Assembly: GCA_026874595.1 (NCBI GenBank)
Contig: CM049309.1
Location: 15,826,576-15,890,575, forward strand
Source of the DNA: Sipunculus nudus
Taxonomy: Eukaryota; Annelida; Sipuncula; Golfingiida; Sipunculidae
Direction of reading: 5' to 3'
Length of the DNA stretch: 64,000 nt
Positions within the stretch are counted from its first letter, which is position 1. The number at the start of each line of letters is the position of its first letter. A program made the position numbers and the translations under genes. A model generated the notes under the pieces. The model was given only the letters and a program-made list of their open reading frames with translations. It was not told where the DNA came from and ran no database searches. Of the stretch, positions 56,613-64,000 are shown one piece after another.

Positions 56613-56665
56613 TTTTAGAATTGTTATATACTGGAAACATAATACATAAGTAAATTGACGCCACT
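56613..56665 (+). repeat. dispersed repeat R9, copy 3, right end
   Basis: TAAGTAAATTGACGCCACT at about 56646-56664 is the right terminus of R9, completing the copy split by the mariner-like element. Confidence 0.5.
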
Positions 56666-56870
56666 GGATACAGTCTGGCAGCGATAACTTTAGTAGCATG
56701 ATATCCATAATAGCGCATTTCTTATATACCGGTTCACAAATGAAGTTCAAAGCCACCCAGAGTGCCTAGATCTAGCATCAACAGCGCAGTATTCAAACCA
56801 TCTTTCTACCATTACAGTTTTGTCATCATATGTAACTTATTTTAGGGAGGCTGCTTTCATGGAATACTGT
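56666..56870. other. short unique-looking spacer
   Basis: No feature visible. Confidence 0.45.
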
Positions 56871-57216
56871 ATAAGTAGTACAATGATAGGTAATGTGTGA
56901 AGTACAATGTGTGGTAATGTGTATAGTACAATGAGTGGTAATGTGTGTAGTAAAATGTGTGGTTTTGTGTGTAGCAACGTTTTTTTAGTGTGTTGTACAG
57001 TGTGTGGTAATGTGGGTAGTACAATGTGAGGTAATGTGTGTAGTACAATGTGAGGTAATGTGTGGAATGCAATGTGTGGTAATGTGTGTTGTACAATGTG
57101 CTAAATGGGGCAGTAAGATGTGTGGTTTTGTGTTTAGCTATGTTTTTTTAATGTGTGTTGTACAATGTGTTGTGATGTGTGTAATACAATGTAGGGTTAT
57201 GTGTCTAGTATAATGT
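56871..57216 (+). repeat. 24-bp minisatellite, left block
   Basis: Units of the type GTGTGTAGTACAATGTGAGG then TAAT, with variants GGAATGC and TTGTAC. A 48-bp periodicity is broken by two copies of TGTTTAGC-ACGTTTTTTTA-type spacers near 56970 and 57130. The array continues at 57718 after an inserted element. Confidence 0.92.
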
Positions 57217-57719
57217 TAGACTCGGTTGTGGCTATGTTGTAAACACAGTGCCACAGGTCCCTGTCTTCATTTATCTAGCGGACAGGAGCGCATGCAGGTG
57301 ACGACGATGTACCCACTTTGGGTACATTTAGCCTCTGGTAAAGCCCCGGGTGATTGGCTGGTGATTGTTTCAGGCTAGCCGTGTGTACTGCACGTGTTAC
57401 ATCATCACTGCAAAATTACTGGCGTACTCAGCTGAAATGTGATCCATGCGCCTGGCCGGTTGTAACAATCCAGTGTGTTACCTTGGTAACAATGCTGCCT
57501 GTAGCCAGTGGTCGTGTGTATCCAGTGGTCCAGTTACAGGACACTTGCACCATGTACCAGAAATGATGTAACACATGCATGTACACTGCTGCTTGAAACA
57601 ATCGCACAGGGTTACAGGGATAGGGACCAAACATCAGGTGTAGCCTACTCCCGTCCGCTAGATAAATGAAGGCAGGGACCTGTGGCTCTGTGTTTACAAC
57701 AGAGCCACACCTGGGTCTA
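57217..57719. mobile_element. 499-bp MITE inserted in the minisatellite
   Basis: The element (57219-57717) is flanked by TA (57217-57218 and 57718-57719). Its ends are about 70 bp of inverted repeat with about 10 mismatches: TGTTGTAAACACAG-GCCAC, AGGTCCCTG-CTTCATTT and ATCTAGCGGAC on both arms. The interior carries another inverted pair, GTGTTACATCAT and ATGATGTAACAC. No transposase frame. TA flanks fit a Tc1/mariner-type mover. Confidence 0.88.
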
Positions 57720-58248
57720 GAACAATTTTAGGTAATGTGTGGAATGCAATGTGTGGTTATGTGTGTTGTACAATATGTGGTAATATGTCTAGAACAATGT
57801 GTGGAAATTTGTGTAGTACAATGTAAGGTAGTATATATGTTGTACAATGTATGGTAATGTCTGTTGTACAATGTGAGGTAATGTGTGAAGTATAATGTGA
57901 GGTAATGTGTGGAGTGCAATATGTGGTAATGTGTGTTCTACAATTTGTGGTAATGTGGGTAGTACAATGTGAGGTAATGTGTGTAGCACAATGTGAGATA
58001 ATGTGTGGAATGCAATGTGTGGTAATGTGTGTTGTACAATGTGAGATAATGTGTGTAGTACAATGTGTTGTAATGAGTGTAATACAATATGTGGTAATGT
58101 GTGAAGTACAATGTGTGGTAATATGTGTAGTACAATGTGAGGTAATGTGTGTAGTACAATGTGTTGTAATGAGTGTAGTACAATATGTGGTAATGTGTGA
58201 AGTACCATGTGTGGTAATGTGTGAAGTACAACGTGTTGTAATGCATTT
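57720..58248 (+). repeat. 24-bp minisatellite, right block
   Basis: About 22 units, for example GTGTGTAGTACAATGTGAGG then TAAT; many alternate GAGG/TTGT/GTGG at one site. Open frames on both strands (MCVVQCEV, HTLPHIVL) follow from the 24-bp period. Confidence 0.95.
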
Positions 58249-58949
58249 GTAGTACTATGTGTGGTGTGTGTGTGGTCATGTGTGCAGTACCATGTGTGGT
58301 AATGTGTGTAGTACAATGTGTTGTAATGTGTTTGTAGTACTATGTGTGGTATATGTGTGGTCATGTGTGCAGTACTATGTGTGGTAATGTGTGTAGCACA
58401 ATGTGTTGTAATGCGTTTGTAGTACTATGTGTGGTGTGTGTGTGTGGTCATGTGTGCAGTACCATGTGTGGTAATGTGTGTAGTACAATGTGTGGTAATG
58501 CGTTTGTAGTACTATGTGTGGTATGTGTGAGGTCATGTGTGCAGTACCATGTGTGGTAATGTGTGTAGTACAATGTGTTGTAATGCGTTTGTAGTACTAT
58601 GTGTGGTGTGTGTGTGGTCATGTGTGCAGTACCATGTGTGGTAATGTGTGTAGCACAATGTGTTGTAATGCGTTTGTTGTACTATGTGTGGTGTGTGTGT
58701 GGTCATGTGTGCAGTACCATGTGTGGTAATGTGTGTAGCACAATGTGTTGTAATGCGTTTGTGGTACTATGTGTGGTGTGTGTGTGGTCATGTGTGCAGT
58801 ACCATGTGTGGTAATGTGTGTAGCACAATGTGTTGTAATGCGTTTGTAGTACTATGTGTGGTGTGTGTGTGGTCATGTGTGCAGTACCATGTGTGGTAAT
58901 GTGTGTAGTACAATGTGTTGAAATGCGTTTGTAGTACTATGTGTGGTAT
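58249..58949 (+). repeat. 85-bp higher-order tandem repeat derived from the 24-bp unit
   Basis: Eight full units start at 58249, 58335, 58419, 58506, 58591, 58676, 58761 and 58846, with a ninth cut short. Each contains three or four degenerate 24-mers plus a novel ATGCGTTTGTAGTACTATG segment and GTGTGTGTGTGGTCATGTG. Later units are nearly identical, so amplification is recent. Confidence 0.95.
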
Positions 58950-58977
58950 GGACCCTCCCCCCCCCCCCGCCCCTTTT

Positions 58978-59130
58978 TTTAGCCGCCGCAACCATTTCTT
59001 AAAGGTTTCAGGCCAATTTTTGCGGCCTTGATCCACCTTTCCTGGACCTGCGGATATTTTTTTCGGATTTGTCATTAGTCCTCCTTGGTTGGACCCCTCC
59101 TTTAAAAAAAAACTTGGCTCAACCCCCCCC
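58978..59130 (+). repeat. dispersed repeat R8, copy 2, between C runs
   Basis: GCCGCCGCAACC, AAGGTTTCAGGCCAATTTTT, GCGGCCTTGATCC and GGTTGGACCCCTC match 25240-25395. C-rich runs lie at about 58956-58971 and 59125-59142. Confidence 0.65.
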
Positions 59131-59161
59131 CCCCCCCCCCCCCACCCGACCCCTCCCATGG

Positions 59162-59468
59162 ATATCTCAACTAAGTAAATGCACATCTGCAGAATTCCAT
59201 TCCGGTTTCGGACTACGTGACAAGTGAGAACCACACGGTTTCTCTTTTTTAAATGGTGGTATATACCAGGCCCGGTGACTACTGCACTGCGGGCCCACAT
59301 GGTTGTGTCATACCACCAAAAATACCCTAAAGGCGCACTCGTTTGTGAATGAAACACGGCCGTTGGGCACTGCCCTAATTCCCATAAAACCTGTAAAATC
59401 TCACGACCTCAGCTGAGATTCGAACCCAAGATTCCCCGCCTTTGAGTCCAGGTAATTCAAGTTCATAA
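59162..59468 (-). repeat. tRNA-derived SINE (family S1), copy 3, head degraded
   Basis: On the - strand the B box GGGTTCGAATCTCAGCTGAG is present but the A box is not recognisable. The body passes through GGGCCTGGTATATACCACC to AAACCGGAATGGAATTCTGC and AGATGTGCAT, the family tail. Confidence 0.65.
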
Positions 59469-60177
59469 ACTGCGCACTGGAACTTGATTGTTAACGAAAG
59501 AAAATTGTTTCAGTCGACCTTGGGCCTCAGTACTCAATACAATAAACGCACAACTCTATGCCTTTTTCAACCTGTGACTATATTAAGACAGATTTCTCGG
59601 GTTAATTCCGATTTTTTTCTTAGTATACACAATATTGCGTAAGAAGAAACGAGAATCGCTTTGCGGAGTCGCCAGTCTGAAAACCACATTATTGAACCTG
59701 GAGCAAATGTAGGCTTTTGTTTATGCAGAAGTCGTTGCGGGTAACAATACGAACCGAATGAGAACAAATTAATGTGGTCTTGAATGTTTTACATTAAGCC
59801 AGTTTAACAGGAGAGAGCAAGGCCAGTCGTTTGTTCCTATGAAAATTAAGATATGTGCTTTCATTGACAGCACTCGAGTCAATTTAATTAATGAGACTGA
59901 AGAAATCGCAGTGTAATTTCCGGATAATAATCCAGAATTATGGTCCTCACAATTCATATGATCATTTCATTCAAACTGACGGTTTTCTGTGCCTGGCTCT
60001 TATAAACCACCTATAGAACTTGTCGTTTTGCACGAGAACGTACTCTCCGCAAAACGGTCGTCTGCTTTGTCCGTTTTTTTTATCGAAGCTCCCACTACAA
60101 AATATTAAAATGAACTGTAAAATAAGGAAAATGTTATAGTATTAATTAGAAAACTGCATTCTTGAATGATAAAAAAT
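59469..60177. other. intergenic, nothing recognised
   Basis: Two - strand frames of about 65 codons (59567-59767, 59769-59957) have no domain. Confidence 0.45.
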
Positions 60178-60503
60178 TGAATGCAAGCCTCCGTGTTATT
60201 GGGGATGGGGGTTGTCCGTACACTGGGATGCTCCATAACCCGTGATTGCATTCACTTTTTCGACCCATATTCCAGGTTCATTCGTGCATGAGTAGCTTAA
60301 CATTTGTGATTATAATTTCATGACATTCCTGAATCGGAATCATGTTCCGGATCCACATAAAATCTAATCGATTCTTCACTGATCCATTCCAGAAATACCC
60401 TGAAAATTTTCATGAGATTCCGTTAATAACTCCGTGAGTTATTCTGTACACAAACACACACGAAAACGGGGATAAAAGCATACCCTCCTGGCTTGAACAA
60501 TAA
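60178..60503 (+). repeat. dispersed repeat R2, copy 7 (reference copy)
   Basis: The most complete single copy. In order: GAATGCAAGCCTCCG, GGGATGCTCC, GTGATTGCATTCAC, CCCATATTCCAGGTTC, AACATTTGTGATTATAATTT, AAATCTAATCGATTCTTCAC, AGAAATACCCTGAAAATTTT, TCATGAGATTCCGTTAATAA and ACACACACGAAAACGGGGAT, ending ATACCCTCCTGG. Confidence 0.8.
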
Positions 60504-61289
60504 GTTAAAAGGCAATTATAAGTTCAAAATAGTTAGTCATGTAACATTGAAAGCCGCCAGTAACATATGCCAGGCCACGTGTTAGTTCTCGCCACATGTG
60601 GCAGCATTACGTGCAGTATATCTAGATTTCACTGTAATTGCCGCGTGCTCCAGATCAGCATGTTTGATTGAAATATCTCATTATAAAGGGACCTCCGGTG
60701 CCTGGTAGAACCAACGTTCATAGAATGCCATTGATTGCTTAATATAGGCATCGCTTAACCAGACAACTCAGACATGTAAAAACTTATAGCAAAATGCAAT
60801 TATAACTTCAAAGAAGTCTTGCTATTTATATATTTTCGTCATCAAAGACTCGGCTTTCCAAAATCACAATTATTACCGCCGTCTATATCGGGAAAATTAT
60901 TCCCAGGGATAGACGGCTTCGAGATTAAACCATGTCCGGGGCTCATTTATTTATTTCTGATTTATTTCTATTCTCATTGAATTAGTACAGCATGCTTTTG
61001 CCGCAAGCGTTCAGTTAATGTGCTATACAAAAGCTGTTTTTTTTTCAATAATTAAGGAAATTTTTAAACAGTAAATTGTATCAAACTGACATCTTTACAT
61101 TTTTGCGTAATTCATAATATCTATCATTTTACATTGAAGAATCTATTTGCAAATACTTACATATTTATTTTAGAAGCTTTGTCTTCTAAGTTGAAGTGTC
61201 AGCTGCAACTGTTCTCCATTTCCTCAAGAAAATCTTTAAGTTCATCTATTTATTTTTACATTACTGTTTAAAGCCAGGCTAAACAGCGA
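60504..61289. other. intergenic, nothing recognised
   Basis: No feature visible. Confidence 0.5.
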
Positions 61290-61496
61290 TTATACACTGC
61301 AGTCGTCCCAGACATCGTTTCGTGTAACCGCTGCTTGGTATGGCACGGTTTTCTGGGCAGGAACACCAGGGTTCGCACAGTGCACAGAATTGTTATCAGA
61401 CCACTGAAAGCATGCATGGTAACGCATTGTGTAACCAACCAAAATTCTAAACAAGCAACCTTCGCTCTGGTTGCTCTGATAGCACACGTTTTGGCA
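61290..61496 (-). other. cysteine-rich open frame, unassigned
   Basis: The - strand is open from about 61496 to TAA at 61290. The frame has six cysteines spaced C-x3-C-x8-C, then a cysteine in YHACFQWSDN, one in SVHCANPG and one in the C-terminal VWDDCSV. This could be the last exon of a small secreted protein. No signal peptide, acceptor or partner exon is evident, and I recognise no family. Confidence 0.25.
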
Positions 61497-62593
61497 TAGG
61501 GTCAGGAGTCAGACAAATGAGAGCTGGTGTCCCGGTGTATTCGAACAACCGAGAGTGTCGCATGTTTAAAATTTGGGCAGGCTGCAAAATGCAATACCCC
61601 TTTTTTCGAGGAATCCTTTGTGAATATTTACGTAATCACTAAAAGCAATCCATGATGAGGTCACGGAAGGCCACGGTGGTCTCGGGTAGAGTAAACAAGG
61701 ACCATCTAAATGAAACTTGCATGTTGTTATCGCAGTTATATGCAGTTATGAAAGAGTCAGACGGTTTGAATACGGCATCTCTGCTATTTGTGACGGATCC
61801 AACGGTTTGCGAAGATACACACATGGTCACGGGTATCCCGAATCACAGTGTTTAGTTTCGTCATAAAATATAAATTTAAAAAATAATAATGATCATTCCC
61901 TTTTTGCTCATAAGTATTTAAATATTGTACCATTTCATGGTTGTTGTATAAATAACTAGAGGTTTGGGACCCTAAAATTCCTCGCGATCGCCAGTTGCCC
62001 CAAATGGCAGCCCTTGGGCCATATTGTATGTCTGATTGGTCTGACATTGATTACCGAAAATAATCTGAAAGAGACCAACTTGTAGAAAAATCATAGCATT
62101 ATCTTCAACGTTGTTGCGAACAGGTTTGAAATATTTGCCTGTCAGCCATATTGGATTTTACATTGGGATGTTTGTTGAACCATTTCTTAGCGAATACGCT
62201 CTCATTTCGGGACACCTATATATTCATGTTAGTTTGTTGTCATAGAAATCGGATGATTCTGATTCGCTGCATGTTTTTGAACCATGGTGCATCCTATCAT
62301 AATGTGAGGGTGTGGACTTTAAAACAAAAGAGTTATTCCTCCCTAAACTCTCGCCGCAGATAGATTTTCCCGGACTCTGTTTCAGAGTACCTTTGTGTCG
62401 CATTCCGTCCCCCGAACCTAATCCAGACAAGTTTATTTCTCCAAGTTGGACTGTCATATAAACGATTGTGATTTAAGGGTATATGTTATTCAGGAATATA
62501 TAATAATATCCGGAATATATAATCAGTCGCTGACTCCCTGTTCTGTTGGCACGCATTTTTTTTCAATTTTCCTAAAAATCATATTTAAGCTTA
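61497..62593. other. intergenic, no gene supported
   Basis: Frames of 63-87 codons on both strands between 61639 and 62457 overlap one another. None has a domain or splice support. Confidence 0.45.
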
Positions 62594-62669
62594 ATTTTTT
62601 TTTTTATATGGGATTTATTACTTCTTCCCAAGATCACGATTTTACATTAACCCCTCCATTGTCACGTGA

Positions 62670-63590
62670 TCAGGAGATACGGGGTGCGAGCTCAATTTCT
62701 CTTATTAACACATTTAGGATATCAGCTACATCACTGTCTACTTTTGACCATATTTTACTTCTTGGTAACAATTCTTTTTCAATAAACATATTAACATCAT
62801 ATAATATTGAACGTATGCGATTCTCTACCAAGCACTACATCCTGCCACTCTATCTTTGAAATATATTTTTCGAGACACTGCCAAATAAATTTTACGTGAG
62901 AACAATTAAATAGCATGTGTTCTACTGTATGGTTGTTACCGCAGCTGCTACATGATGTATTTAATATTTTCTATCACCGATTTTCTATCTCCTATAACAT
63001 TTAGTAAAATCAAAACTGTTAGGAATGTTGAATTCTTTTTTCCACTTGAATTCGTTAATTGGAATTTCAAATTTTCTACGTACAAATTCTTTATAATAAA
63101 ATCGACATTTTTGTCGGGTTATAGGTATAACGCTTTCCTTATATGGAAAGTACAAGTAATTATGATTACGTCCTGTAATATAACTGTTTTTGGTTACATA
63201 CGAATTAGAATTTACAACAAACAGTGTTTCATATACCTTCAGTGCTTTGATAATAAGAGTAATTATTTTAAAATAATCAAATTTATACCGTAAATTTTCC
63301 CATAACGTTGTCTTTATCTTTCCGTTTCTTTCACACACATCCCGTACATATAAAATATTATTGTCTATAAATATTTTACTGTACAGAGTCCTCTATAAAA
63401 CTTTACTTTTTTCTTTAACTGAATATGTAATATTTCTATTACCCCATAGTTATTCATCATATATATTCTTTTCATTTGGCTTTTTAAGTACTTTACATTC
63501 ATTATAAAATATGATAACCTCTTGATAAAATTTTGGAATTGCCTTTATAGCAGGAAACATTTCTCTACTTTTGAAAGACATATTAAATAT
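62670..63590 (-). pseudogene. L1/Tx1-like ORF2 C-terminal region, broken
   Basis: Successive pieces in changing frames include SFKSREMFPAIKAIPKFYQE, WKKEFNIPNSFDFTKCYRR, the CSSC..H..EH..C motif and a last open piece ending ELAPRIS before TGA. Interruptions include TAA/TAG codons between 63300 and 63460 and near 62970. Confidence 0.75.
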
Positions 63591-63988
63591 CAAAAACTCT
63601 TTCCATATAAATTACAATAATGTCTTGCAAATATTGACCATATTTTACCTTGGCTATGAAAAATACGTGTAACCCAATTGGCTTTTAAAGCTTTAAAATG
63701 ACTTTCCACATCAATCATATTTGCTCCTCCTTTATCTATATCCCCTATCATGGTATTTCGTTTAACTCTATCTTTTTTCCACAAAAAGCCATAACAGAGT
63801 TTTATTACTTTTTTTAAAACACTGTCTGGTATATACAGCATAGATGCACTATATATAAGTTTTGGTAAAGCCAAAGTTTTCAGCACGGTTATTTTTCCAA
63901 ATATGGTTAAATCTCTATTCTGCCAACTACGTAAAGCAGTGTAGTTTTTGTACCCATTCATTCCATTTTTTTTCTTCACAAAAGTCAT
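63590..63988 (-). pseudogene. L1/Tx1-like ORF2 fragment (thumb and post-RT region)
   Basis: A 132-codon open stretch, the longest intact piece of the element, reads from TFVKKKNGMNGYKNYTALRS to KIWSIFARHYCNLYGKSF. In the intact protein this follows the RT palm. A frameshift at the stop (63590) moves the continuing homology to another frame, with further stops near 63460 and 63395. Confidence 0.85.
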
Positions 63989-64000
63989 TATTATGCCCTA

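Larger units (their letters stand above)
62594..64000 (-). mobile_element. L1/Tx1-like non-LTR retrotransposon, 3' half, truncated by the window edge
   Basis: Read on the - strand from 64000: the end of the RT and thumb region (WQNRDLTIFGKITVLKTLAL, FLWKKDRVKR, KGGANMIDVESHFKALKANW), a decayed middle, then a CSSCGNNHTVEHMLFNC zinc-binding motif at about 62900-62945. The frame ends at TGA 62670-62672. AATAAA (62614-62619) and an A12 tail (62594-62605) mark the 3' end. The KGGANMID block and long C-terminal extension with this cysteine-histidine motif fit L1/Tx1-type elements. Stops and a frameshift near 63593 make it inactive. Confidence 0.85.

Noticed and set aside
57789-58899. Frames of 71-191 codons on both strands in the 24- and 85-bp arrays
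   Set aside because: Low-complexity readthrough of tandem repeats with no domain.

Overview
The window is animal nuclear DNA that is A+T-rich, almost gene-free and packed with repeats. It has split genes with GT-AG introns, many (TA)n microsatellites, G/C homopolymers, minisatellites, tRNA-derived SINEs, several non-LTR retrotransposon clades and abundant MITE-like inverted-repeat elements. The repeat style (for example a decayed tandem repeat ending in a GACAGACGGACGG-like run, and GCAAACCTCCGCCAAGG-type inverted repeats) suggests a mollusc, probably a bivalve. That assignment is inference; nothing here is species-diagnostic.

Only two host genes can be supported. (1) A complete three-exon Ly6/uPAR (three-finger, LU-domain) gene lies on the + strand: exons 6174-6261, 9271-9392 and 11218-11433, encoding 141 residues with a signal peptide, exactly ten LU cysteines, the CC-x4-LCN signature and a hydrophobic GPI-type tail. 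(2) A terminal exon of a second Ly6/uPAR gene lies on the - strand (20248-20481), in the same splice phase, with the same five-cysteine half-domain and a GPI-type tail. The two genes are convergent and about 9 kb apart, which suggests a small Ly6 cluster. The upstream exons of the second gene were not found.

Layout. 1-6.2 kb: intergenic repeats. 6.2-11.4 kb: Ly6 gene A, with a 64-bp tandem repeat and an R2 repeat in intron 1 and a MITE with 9-bp flanking repeats in intron 2. 11.4-20 kb: dispersed repeats (families called R3, R7 and R9 here) and a 27/54-bp tandem array. 20.1-20.5 kb: Ly6 gene B terminal exon. 21-37 kb: MITEs, SINEs and repeat copies without a recognisable gene. 37.05-38.91 kb: a 69-unit, 27-bp minisatellite. 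39-46 kb: pogo-like and TTAA MITEs, SINEs, and a decayed CR1/Jockey-type retrotransposon (42.56-45.69 kb, - strand) inserted into an older repeat. 46-52 kb: SINE, a roughly 320-bp decayed tandem repeat, a 159-bp duplication and a candidate LTR. 54.4-56.7 kb: a nested stack in which an R9 repeat is split by a mariner-like element, which itself contains a MITE and a gypsy integrase relic. 56.9-58.95 kb: a 24-bp minisatellite interrupted by a 499-bp MITE and grading into an 85-bp higher-order array. 62.6-64.0 kb: the 3' half of an L1/Tx1-like element with poly(A) tail, running off the right edge.

All transposon coding regions are broken by stops, frameshifts or deletions. No tRNA, rRNA, CRISPR or operon-type feature was found. 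The most interesting content is the convergent Ly6 pair and the nested, partly datable transposon and minisatellite structures. I did not find a convincing new multi-gene system.
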